Of a stretch of DNA of 64,000 bases, positions 1 to 8,103 are shown one piece after another. Source of the DNA: Cognatilysobacter terrigena (lineage in GTDB: Bacteria; Pseudomonadota; Gammaproteobacteria; Xanthomonadales; Xanthomonadaceae). A program made the position numbers and the translations under genes. Below the pieces are notes generated by a model. The model had not been told where the DNA came from. It saw nothing but the letters and a program-made list of their open reading frames with translations, and did not search any database. Position 1 is the stretch's first letter; every line of letters starts with the position of its first letter. The stretch is taken from NCBI RefSeq assembly GCF_004361065.1, contig NZ_SELT01000012.1, forward strand, positions 30,274 through 94,273, read 5' to 3'.

Positions 1-335
1 ATGTCCGGCTCATTCATGCTGCCCGACAGGTCGAGCGCGAGCATGAGGTCGCGCCCCTTCGCCGGCGGTTGCACGGGCGGGCCGAGCTGCTGCGGTCGCG
101 CCGCGGCGATGCACAGCAGAACCCACGCCAGCCCGGCGAGCACACCGACACCGCGACGCGCGGCGCGCGACGTCGTCACGCCGACGATCTCGCGCAAGCG
201 CTCCGGTGCCGGCATGCGCAACGCGGCGCCTTCGCTGCGCGGTGGCGGCACCAGATACGCGATCAGCCACGGCAGCGGAATGGCGAGCAGCCACATCGGC
301 CACTGCAGAAGCTCGAACGCGTCGCGCAGGCTCAT
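1..335 (-). CDS. VWA-domain membrane protein (Bat-like), N-terminal part
   Basis: Only the first 111 codons are in the window; the gene continues past the left edge. The protein starts MSLRDAFELL and has two hydrophobic segments (about residues 12-30 and 62-78). A von Willebrand factor A domain begins near residue 95, and its metal-ion-dependent adhesion motif DLSGS is visible (D101, S103, S105). The ATG overlaps the stop of the preceding DUF4381 gene by four bases (ATGA), so the two are probably translationally coupled. In this family the protein is membrane anchored with a periplasmic VWA domain and works with a MoxR ATPase and a DUF58 protein, a set linked to envelope stress or aerotolerance. 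The specific role here is inferred from context only. Confidence 0.85.
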   Translation of the reverse strand, partial: MSLRDAFELLQWPMWLLAIPLPWLIAYLVPPPRSEGAALRMPAPERLREIVGVTTSRAARRGVGVLAGLAWVLLCIAAARPQQLGPPVQPPAKGRDLMLALDLSGSMNEPD

Positions 336-784
336 CGCGCGCGACCCGTCATCAGTTGCACGAACCGCTCGCGCGCCAGATGCACCGCGGCGTCCGCGGC
401 GCGCGCATCGACGGCGGGCCGGAAGGCGCCGTCGAGCATGAGGCGGCCGGGGCCTTCGACGAAACGCAACGTCGGCGTGTCGAGCAGTCGAAGCCAGTCG
501 TCGCCGTCGAGGCGGTCGGCGTCGATGCGTCGGCGACGCGCGGCGCGACGCAACAACTCCGAGCTGCGTGCAAGGCGCGCAGTCGGCGTATCGGCATGCG
601 CGAGTTCCGCATCGAACAGTGCGAGCGCGTTCGCGCGTCTACCCGCGCAACGGCGTCGATAGGCGAGGACCAGCACGACGACGAGCACGAAGACCGCGGC
701 AAGGACCCACCAGCCGGGCGCGGGCGGCCAGAGCGATGGCGCCGGCGGGCGATGCACGTCGCGAAGCAGCAGCGCGTCGGCCAT
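332..784 (-). CDS. DUF4381 single-pass membrane protein
   Basis: The 150-residue protein starts MADALLLRDVHRP. It carries the motif WPPAPGWW just before a single transmembrane helix (about residues 22-42), followed by a basic cytoplasmic tail. This is the usual build of DUF4381 proteins, which sit between the DUF58 and VWA genes of MoxR operons. The chosen ATG overlaps the DUF58 stop by one base (TGATG); a longer upstream reading frame only runs through the DUF58 gene in another frame. Its 3' end overlaps the VWA gene by four bases. The biochemical function is unknown. Confidence 0.85.
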   Translation of the reverse strand: MADALLLRDVHRPPAPSLWPPAPGWWVLAAVFVLVVVLVLAYRRRCAGRRANALALFDAELAHADTPTARLARSSELLRRAARRRRIDADRLDGDDWLRLLDTPTLRFVEGPGRLMLDGAFRPAVDARAADAAVHLARERFVQLMTGRAR

Positions 785-1704
785 CAAGCCACCTGGGCGA
801 CGCGCCCGCGCAACAGCGCGAGACAGGCTTCGGACGGATCGGTGGTCGACAGCGCCATGACGCGGATGCCGCGGCCCGGCAACGCCTCGGTCGCACGCTG
901 CAGCGGCGCGGCGAAGCGTGCGAGCCAACGTTCGCGAACGGCGCGGTCGTCGAGCGCGACGTCGACGCGGGCGTCACCCGTCGCGAACGGCAGGCGCATC
1001 TGCGGCGGCGACGTCTCGATCGGGTCATGCAGCAGCACGATGGCCGCATCGTGATGTCGTGCGAGCGCACTCCAGCGATGCAGCGGCACGGCTTCGAGGC
1101 TCGAGGGATCGGCGAGCACGACGACACGCGCGCCCGGCCGCAACAAACGCTGTGCACGTTCTAGCGCGGCGGGAAGCCCGAGGTCGTCCTCGGGCCGGCG
1201 CGCATACCACCGCGACAGCGCATCGATCGCACGCAACGCACCGCGCGGGCCACCCGCGGGCGACACCGGCGCCTCGCGAGGGCTCGCGCGCACGACCGCG
1301 ATGCGATCGCCCTCGCCGACGGCATGCCACGCGATGACCGCGCCCGCGCGCGCCGCCTGCACCGATTTGAAGCGCACGCGCGTACCGAAATAAAGTGCGG
1401 GATTCGTGTCGGCGACGAGCAAGGTGAGGCGCTCGCGCTCGGCGTGGAAGACCTTGGTGTGCGCGCGGCCCGTGCGCGCGGTGAGGCGCCAGTCGACGTG
1501 ACGCGCATCGTCGCCCACCGTGTATTCGCGCGATTCCGCGTATTCCATGCCGCGTCCGCGCATCGGGGAATTGGCCAGCCCCGCGTGCGTCGTGCGCACG
1601 CGGCGAAGATGACGCGGGCTCGCCGCGACGCCGCGCAGCGCGACGAGCTCGGCGATCGTCGGGATCACGCCATCGGCGTTCGGAACAGTGTCGTCGGTGC
1701 GCAT
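784..1704 (-). CDS. DUF58 domain protein of the MoxR operon
   Basis: This 306-residue soluble protein has the DUF58 signature: GRGMEYAESREY, then GDDARHVDWRLTART (about residues 50-78). The rest resembles a degenerate VWA fold. DUF58 proteins are the second gene of MoxR-DUF58-DUF4381-VWA operons and are thought to be clients or partners of the MoxR chaperone-like ATPase. It starts 10 bases after the moxR stop and overlaps the DUF4381 start by one base, so all four genes are one transcript. No catalytic residues are recognisable. Confidence 0.9.
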   Translation of the reverse strand: MRTDDTVPNADGVIPTIAELVALRGVAASPRHLRRVRTTHAGLANSPMRGRGMEYAESREYTVGDDARHVDWRLTARTGRAHTKVFHAERERLTLLVADTNPALYFGTRVRFKSVQAARAGAVIAWHAVGEGDRIAVVRASPREAPVSPAGGPRGALRAIDALSRWYARRPEDDLGLPAALERAQRLLRPGARVVVLADPSSLEAVPLHRWSALARHHDAAIVLLHDPIETSPPQMRLPFATGDARVDVALDDRAVRERWLARFAAPLQRATEALPGRGIRVMALSTTDPSEACLALLRGRVAQVA

Positions 1705-1714
1705 GGCGACGCGA

Positions 1715-2737
1715 TCAGGGCAACGGCACCCGCGCGAGCAGCTCGCCGACGAGGCGGCCGCCGTCCCAGCCTTCCGCGGTCGCTTCGAAGCTCGGCAGCA
1801 CGCGATGACGCAGCACGTCCGGCGCGACGCTGCGCACGTCGTCGGGCGTCACGTAGTCACGGCCGGCGAGCCACGCGTGGGCACGCGCGCAACGTTCGAG
1901 CGCGATCGATCCGCGCGGGCTCGCGCCCCACGCGATGCGACGCGCGAGCGCGGCGTCGTAGCGCTGCGCGTCACGCGACGCCAGCACGATCTCGACGAGA
2001 TACCGCTCGACCGCAGGCGCGACGTGCAGCGACAGCACGTGGCGTCGAGCGGCGAACACGTCGTCGACCGACAGGCGCTCGATCGCGCCGGTCGCCATTT
2101 CCGTCGCGCCCTCCAGCACGCTGCGCGCACGCTCGCGGGCGAGGCGCAGGATTTCGGTCTCGACGTCCGCATCCGGATACCCGATCCGGACGTGCATGAG
2201 GAAGCGATCGAGCTGCGCTTCGGGCAACGGGAACGTGCCCTCCTGCTCGATCGGGTTCTGTGTCGCCATCACCAGGAACAACGGCGGCAGCGAATACGTC
2301 GCTCGGCCGACTGTCACCTGGCGCTCGCCCATCGCCTCCAGCAGCGCCGACTGGACCTTCGCGGGCGCGCGATTGATTTCGTCCGCCAGCAGCAGGTGAT
2401 GGAAGATCGGGCCAGGCTGGAACTCGAAGCGCCCGTCCTGCGGACGCCAGACCTCCGTCCCGGTGAGGTCGGCCGGGAGCAGGTCTGGCGTGAACTGCAC
2501 GCGGGCGAAATCGGCATGCAGACGCGCCGCTAGCGCACGGATCGCGCTCGTCTTGGCGAGGCCGGGTGCGCCTTCGACCAGAAGATGCCCGTCGGCGAGT
2601 AGTGCGACCAGCAGGCGCTCGACCAGCGTCGACTGCCCGACGATTTCGCCTTGCAGCGCATCGCGCAGGTCAATGAAGAGACGGTGGAGGCGCTCGGCGT
2701 CGGGGGCCGGATCCATGGGGCGTTCCTGCGCGTTCAT
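1715..2737 (-). CDS. MoxR-family AAA+ ATPase
   Basis: The 340-residue protein is a AAA+ ATPase of the MoxR type. It has Walker A GAPGLAKT (residues 56-63), Walker B LLLADE (115-120), the sensor ATQNP (158-162), and the C-terminal lid domain AAA_lid_2. MoxR ATPases act as chaperones that mature or insert partner proteins, here presumably the VWA protein encoded downstream. I chose the start MNAQERP because a -10-like box lies six bases upstream. A second ATG seven codons later (2716) has a better Shine-Dalgarno sequence (AGGA, seven bases away) and is a real alternative. It is the first gene of the operon that runs off the left edge. Confidence 0.92.
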   Translation of the reverse strand: MNAQERPMDPAPDAERLHRLFIDLRDALQGEIVGQSTLVERLLVALLADGHLLVEGAPGLAKTSAIRALAARLHADFARVQFTPDLLPADLTGTEVWRPQDGRFEFQPGPIFHHLLLADEINRAPAKVQSALLEAMGERQVTVGRATYSLPPLFLVMATQNPIEQEGTFPLPEAQLDRFLMHVRIGYPDADVETEILRLARERARSVLEGATEMATGAIERLSVDDVFAARRHVLSLHVAPAVERYLVEIVLASRDAQRYDAALARRIAWGASPRGSIALERCARAHAWLAGRDYVTPDDVRSVAPDVLRHRVLPSFEATAEGWDGGRLVGELLARVPLP

Positions 2738-2743
2738 CGCTGC

Positions 2744-2749
2744 ATTCTG
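2744..2749 (-). promoter_or_regulatory. Possible -10 box of the moxR operon, leaderless spacing
   Basis: CAGAAT (4 of 6 matches to TATAAT) ends six bases before the moxR ATG at 2737. No clear -35 box is seen, so this is a weak call. It matches the spacing seen at several other genes in the window. Confidence 0.3.
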
Positions 2750-2803
2750 ACCGGTCCGCGCCGCCGGAGTTCCGACGACGTCTTCACGTCGTTCCGCCGC
2801 CTG

Positions 2804-2834
2804 AAAAACGAAACGGGGCCGCGAGGGCCCCGTT
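2804..2834 (-). terminator. Intrinsic terminator after pilQ
   Basis: A perfect 9-bp GC-rich stem (AACGGGGCC with GGCCCCGTT) and a 5-base loop are followed on the minus strand by TTTCGTTTTT. It lies between the end of pilQ and the start of moxR and separates the two operons. Confidence 0.8.
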
Positions 2835-2856
2835 CGTCGTTCATATCGCTCGCAGA

Positions 2857-4803
2857 TCAGCGCTGCGCGACGTGCAGCACCTTCGGCGTCACGAAGATCA
2901 GCAACTCGGCCTTGTCCTTGGTGCGACCGTTCTTCTTGAACAGGTTGCCCAGCCACGGGATGTCGGCGAGGAACGGCACTTTGGTGACGTCCTTACGATC
3001 CTGGAACTCGTAGACACCGCCGATCACGACCGTCTGGCCGTCTTCGACGAGCACCGCCGTGTTGACCTCACGCTTGGAGATCTGCGGCACCTGACCGATC
3101 GACGTATCGATGAAGCCTTCGACCTCGTCCTTCTTGACGGCCATGTTCAGGAACACGCGGCCGTCGTTCGTGATCGTCGGCGTGACGCGCATCTGAAGCA
3201 CGACATCCTTGAACTGGACGTTCGGCGTGGCCGGGCTGCCAGCGACGGCAGGCTGGATCGTCACATAACCGACTTCACGACCCTGCGTGATCACGGCTTC
3301 GCGCTGGTTGCTCGTCACGACGCGCGGGTTCGAGATCACTTCACCGCGGCCTTCGGTCTGAAGTGCGGAGAGCTCGGCGTCGAGCGCGTAGCCCGCGTTG
3401 AGAATCGAAAGCGCGACCGAGCCCGCCGGGTTCGTCACTGCCAGATTACTCATCAGGCCCTTGGTGATGGTGCCCAGCTTGAGCGGGTTCGGCGGCGGAT
3501 TCGCGCTGTTCGCGTTGGCTGCCTCGATCAACGAATTCTGCGTCTTGGTGTTGTTGTCGATCGAACTGTTGAAGCCCACATTGCCGTTGTGAGTGGTGCC
3601 GGAGACACCGAAACGGGCTCCGAGCTCGCGCGAGAACGTATCGGTTGCGATGACCACGCGCGCTTCGATGACCACCTGATCGACCGGGCGGTCGATCACG
3701 CGGATCAGCTCCTTCATCGCCGCGACCTTCTTCGGGATGTCGCTGATCATGAGCGTGTTGGTGCGCTCGTCGGCGACGAGGCGACCACGCGCAGACAGGA
3801 AGCCCGTATCGCCCGTTTGCGAACTACCCGCACCGCCGCTACTGCCGCCGCCAATACCCTTGGCCTCAGTCAGCGCCTTAAAGATCGCCTCGGCGTTGTG
3901 GTAATTGATCTGCACGTACTCGGTCACAAGGTCCGTGCGATTGTCGATCGCAATGCGCGCGTCCTCCTTGTCCTGCTCGTACTTGGAGATCTCCGCCTGC
4001 GGCGCGATCCACACCACGTTGCCGCTGCGGCGCTTGTCGAGGCCCTTGGCCTGCAGGACGATGTCCAGCGCCTGGTCCCACGGCACGTTGATCAGGCGGA
4101 GCGTGACGTTGCCCTGCACCGTGTCGGACGCGACGATATTGAGACCCGAGTCCTCGGCGATCAGCTGCAGGACGGTGCGCACCGGCACGTCCTGGAAGTT
4201 GAAGGTCACCGGCCTGCCGGCGTAGCGCGTGGTCGCGTTCGCGGCGGTGATCTGCGCGGCTGCGGCCTTGACGTCGGCCGTGCCGCCGATGGCGCGCGAG
4301 CTCGTCGCGGACTTCGGCGAAATCTCGACGATGTAGTCGCGACCCGTCTGGTACGCCATCGAGTCGAACGAACCGCTGGTGTCGAGCACGAGCTGCGTGC
4401 CGGCACCGCTGTTGCGCGGATCGATGCGCGTCACGGGCGTGGCGAAGTCGCTGACGTCCAGCGTCTTGCGCAGGTTCGCCGGAAGCTGCGCATTGCCGAT
4501 GTCGACCACGACGTTCGACCCGGTCTTGCGCAGATCGGGCATCGCGCCTTCGCCGCTGAAGTGCACGACCAGGCGGCCTGCGCCGTCCTCGCTGCGCTTG
4601 AAGTCGATGTCGGCGACCGACACGGTGCCCGGCAGCTGCTTGGCCGGGTCGAGGCTCGGTGCCGGCGCGACAGGAGCCGCGGGTGCAGGCGGTGCAGCCT
4701 GGACGCTGCCGAGTGCGGCGAGCATGCCGAGGGCGAGTCCCGCGAGCCGGGCCCCGATCAGGGGACGGGCCGTCCTTGCGGATTGGGCATTGTTCGAAGT
4801 CAT
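2857..4803 (-). CDS. pilQ: Type IV pilus secretin PilQ
   Basis: PilQ forms the outer-membrane pore through which the type IV pilus passes. The 648-residue protein has a signal peptide ending near the AA of GSVQAAP. Then come one AMIN domain (about 50-150, peptidoglycan binding), an STN/N0 domain (about 195-270), a secretin N1 domain (about 285-385), and the secretin barrel core with VPFLADIPWLGNLF near the C terminus. P. aeruginosa PilQ has two AMIN domains; I see one clear copy. The ATG at 4803 has GAGGGG nine bases upstream; an in-frame ATG at 4812 abuts that sequence and is less likely. It is the last gene of pilMNOPQ and is followed by a terminator. Confidence 0.96.
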   Translation of the reverse strand: MTSNNAQSARTARPLIGARLAGLALGMLAALGSVQAAPPAPAAPVAPAPSLDPAKQLPGTVSVADIDFKRSEDGAGRLVVHFSGEGAMPDLRKTGSNVVVDIGNAQLPANLRKTLDVSDFATPVTRIDPRNSGAGTQLVLDTSGSFDSMAYQTGRDYIVEISPKSATSSRAIGGTADVKAAAAQITAANATTRYAGRPVTFNFQDVPVRTVLQLIAEDSGLNIVASDTVQGNVTLRLINVPWDQALDIVLQAKGLDKRRSGNVVWIAPQAEISKYEQDKEDARIAIDNRTDLVTEYVQINYHNAEAIFKALTEAKGIGGGSSGGAGSSQTGDTGFLSARGRLVADERTNTLMISDIPKKVAAMKELIRVIDRPVDQVVIEARVVIATDTFSRELGARFGVSGTTHNGNVGFNSSIDNNTKTQNSLIEAANANSANPPPNPLKLGTITKGLMSNLAVTNPAGSVALSILNAGYALDAELSALQTEGRGEVISNPRVVTSNQREAVITQGREVGYVTIQPAVAGSPATPNVQFKDVVLQMRVTPTITNDGRVFLNMAVKKDEVEGFIDTSIGQVPQISKREVNTAVLVEDGQTVVIGGVYEFQDRKDVTKVPFLADIPWLGNLFKKNGRTKDKAELLIFVTPKVLHVAQR

Positions 4804-4822
4804 GATCCTCATCCCCTCAACA

Positions 4823-5359
4823 TCACTTGTTGTCGTCGAGTGCCAGCGTGGCCGGCCGTTCGAGCCAGCCACCCGCCCCGTCGGGCACCAGTTCCACCAG
4901 CTCGATGCGGTCCTCGAACACGCCGGTGACGCGGCCGTCGGACTGCCCCATGTAGTCGCCCGCACGCACGCGATAGGTCACCTTGTCCGGCGCCATCACG
5001 AGTGCGGTCAGGCCCGCGCCCTTGCCGAGCGAGCCGACCATGTCGAGGCTGTCGAGCGGGAAGGCTTCGAGCGGCTGCTTGCGTCGCGCCGAATCAGGAC
5101 GCGGGCCGTTGCCGCTGCCGTCATCGGTGAAGGCGCGGTTGAACGGATCGCGCAGCGACTGCGCGGCGTACTCGAACGTTTCGAACTGCTGCATCACCGG
5201 AAGCGGATCGAGCGGCGGCGCGGGACGCGCCCTCACCTCGGCCACCCACTTCTCGAGATTCGGCGCGTCGCCCGGCGTGCTGGTCACGCCGCGTGCGCAA
5301 CCCGCGAGGGCGGCGACGAGCACGACGCTACGGACGATCGTGGATCGCATCGTCTTCAT
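4823..5359 (-). CDS. pilP: Type IV pilus lipoprotein PilP
   Basis: PilP is the periplasmic lipoprotein that links the inner-membrane PilN-PilO pair to the PilQ secretin. The 178-residue protein has a lipoprotein signal with lipobox LAGC (C21), a proline-rich flexible linker (VRARPAPPLDPLP), and a C-terminal homology region with repeated beta strands (RVRAGDYMGQSDGRV). The start is supported by GGAGG five bases upstream. Only one base separates it from pilO, and 19 bases separate it from pilQ. Confidence 0.95.
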   Translation of the reverse strand: MKTMRSTIVRSVVLVAALAGCARGVTSTPGDAPNLEKWVAEVRARPAPPLDPLPVMQQFETFEYAAQSLRDPFNRAFTDDGSGNGPRPDSARRKQPLEAFPLDSLDMVGSLGKGAGLTALVMAPDKVTYRVRAGDYMGQSDGRVTGVFEDRIELVELVPDGAGGWLERPATLALDDNK

Positions 5360-5360
5360 G

Positions 5361-6056
5361 TCAGCCTCCCTTCGCGCCGTCAGCCGGCTGACCGTTCGCC
5401 GGGGCCTGGCCGTTCGCGGCCGCGCCCTGCTTCGCCACTTCCTCTTCGTCGAGGTAGCGGTAGGTCTTGACCGTGCCCGAGAGTTCCAGGAGCCCACCGC
5501 TGCCGGCCTCGCCATTGCCCGGCTGCGCGTTCTTCGGCTTCAGCGAGATGTCGTGCATGGTCATGATGACCACGCGTGGCAGCGACGCGACGCCACTCAT
5601 GAACGCGCCGAACTGGTGGTACGTGCCGACCATCCGGAGCGCGATCGGCTTCTCGGCGTAGAAATCCTTGGGCTGCTCGTCACCCGGCTGGAACAGCTCG
5701 TTGGTGATGCCGGTCGCGAGCGCTGTCTGCGAGATGTCGACGATGAGGTCGGGCATCTCGTTCTTGCTCGGCAGCTGACGGAGCATCTGCTGGAGCTGCG
5801 CTTCCATCTGAACGAGCTGTTGCTTGAGCGCGCCCAGATTCGCGGCCTCGCCCTGCTTCTTCTCGAAGGTCTGGCGAAGGTCGGCTTCGGTGCGCTCGAG
5901 GCCTTCGAGTTCCGTCCGCTTGTCGCTGATGAACAGGAACCAGAACAGCCCGATGATCAGGAGGCCCAGGATCGCGCAGAACACGGCCTTGGCCTCGCGC
6001 GGCCACGAGCCGATGTTGTTGAAGTCGAGGCTCTTGAGATCCATTTTCCGGCTCAC
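5361..6056 (-). CDS. pilO: Type IV pilus inner-membrane alignment protein PilO
   Basis: The 231-residue protein has a short cytoplasmic N terminus, one transmembrane helix (about residues 24-43), a coiled coil (about 48-100) and a ferredoxin-like periplasmic domain. A Gln/Ala/Gly-rich tail (GQAPANGQPADG) follows. PilO forms heterodimers with PilN in the alignment subcomplex. I use the GTG at 6056, which overlaps the pilN stop by four bases (GTGA) and has GGAG eight bases upstream; the ATG at 6044 (MDLKSLDF) is an alternative. Confidence 0.94.
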   Translation of the reverse strand: MSRKMDLKSLDFNNIGSWPREAKAVFCAILGLLIIGLFWFLFISDKRTELEGLERTEADLRQTFEKKQGEAANLGALKQQLVQMEAQLQQMLRQLPSKNEMPDLIVDISQTALATGITNELFQPGDEQPKDFYAEKPIALRMVGTYHQFGAFMSGVASLPRVVIMTMHDISLKPKNAQPGNGEAGSGGLLELSGTVKTYRYLDEEEVAKQGAAANGQAPANGQPADGAKGG

Positions 6057-6804
6057 GACTTGGCTCCCGGAGTGGTGGACGCGGCGGGCGCCGGCGCGGC
6101 GGGTGCGGCCGGCTGCGTCGCCGGAGCCGCGCCGTTTGCAGCAGGTGCAGGTGTCGGTGCAGGCGTGGTCGTTGCCGGGGCCGCTGCAGGCGCGGTGGTC
6201 GCGGCTGCAGGTGCCACCGGCGCCGCATCCGGCACGCCGTCGCCGTCCGTGTCACGCGGTGCGTTCGGATCGGCGAGCTTGACGCTCAGGCTGAACTGGT
6301 ACGGCAGGCCCTTGTCTTCGCCCTTGGCCTCGATGACCGACAGCTGCGGGTCGGTCATCCAGCCGGAGCCCTCGAGGTTGCGCAGGTAGGTCGAAACGCG
6401 TGCGTTCGACTGCGAGCGGCCTTCGAGGGTCAGCGACTGGTCGTCCTGCTTGATGGATGTCAGCACGACGCCATCGGGAATGGTGCGGACCAGCGAGTCG
6501 AACAGATGGACCATCTGCGAGCGGCTGGCCTGCAGCTTCTCGATGACTTCCTTGCGGGCGAGCAGTCGCGCCTTGGTCTTGTTGAGTTCCGCGATTTCCG
6601 CGATCTCTTTGTCGACCGTGTCGATCTGCTGCTGGACGTACGCGTTGCGCTCGGTCTGGCCGTCGATCTGCGCCCCGTAATACATGTTGATGCCCATGGC
6701 GAGCACCAGCGCACCGACGGCGGTGACGCCCAGCATCACGCCGAAGTCCTTCTGGCGCTGCTTGCGGCGCTCGGCGCGCCACGGGAGGAGGTTGATGCGT
6801 GCCA

Positions 6805-6805
<1 letters not shown>
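6053..6805 (-). CDS. pilN: Type IV pilus inner-membrane protein PilN with extended tail
   Basis: PilN binds PilM through its conserved N-terminal motif INLLPWR (residues 4-10), then has one transmembrane helix (about 23-42), a coiled coil (50-100) and a periplasmic ferredoxin-like domain ending near residue 178. Family members usually end about there. This 250-residue protein adds about 70 residues: an acidic DTDGDGVPD motif (185-193), like a thrombospondin type 3 or calcium loop, then a tail of almost pure Ala, Pro and Thr. The ATG overlaps the pilM stop by one base. The core call is certain; the tail is unusual. Confidence 0.95.
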
Positions 6806-7914
<1,109 letters not shown>

Positions 7915-7915
7915 C

Positions 7916-7944
7916 TAGATAACGGACTTTTCACTGCATGGCAA
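7916..7944 (-). promoter_or_regulatory. Sigma70-type promoter of pilMNOPQ
   Basis: On the minus strand TTGCCA (5 of 6 matches to TTGACA) is separated by 17 bases from TATCTA (3 of 6 matches). This predicts a transcript with a leader of about 45 bases before the pilM GTG. Confidence 0.5.
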
Positions 7945-7950
7945 CCGGGC

Positions 7951-7967
7951 CATCACGAATCGTGATG
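7951..7967. promoter_or_regulatory. Perfect palindrome next to the pilM promoter, possible operator
   Basis: CATCACGA-A-TCGTGATG is a perfect 8-bp inverted repeat with a one-base centre. It ends six bases from the pilM -35 box and lies between two divergent genes. This size and symmetry suit a dimeric transcription factor. The short spacer makes it a poor RNA hairpin, and no T tract follows. Confidence 0.45.
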
Positions 7968-8065
7968 CCGCCGACAAAAACCCGTCGCGGGTTGGATGAA
8001 CGGTTGAGACTGGGGGTTGCCGGAAATCCGACGTCGTGCCGGGCACGACCTCGCAGGGCGTCCCC

Positions 8066-8071
8066 TATACT
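8066..8071 (+). promoter_or_regulatory. Possible -10 box for mrcA
   Basis: TATACT (5 of 6 matches) lies 32 bases before the mrcA ATG. No good -35 box is found 16-18 bases upstream, so an activator or a weak promoter is possible. Confidence 0.35.
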
Positions 8072-8103
8072 CGCTTATCGATTTCTTTACGTGACGTCCC
8101 CCG

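Noticed and set aside
2872..4929. 685-codon open frame antisense to pilQ
   Set aside because: It mirrors the codon pattern of pilQ, has shadow-like composition (many Arg, His, Asp, Val) and no recognisable motif. PilQ is certain on the other strand.
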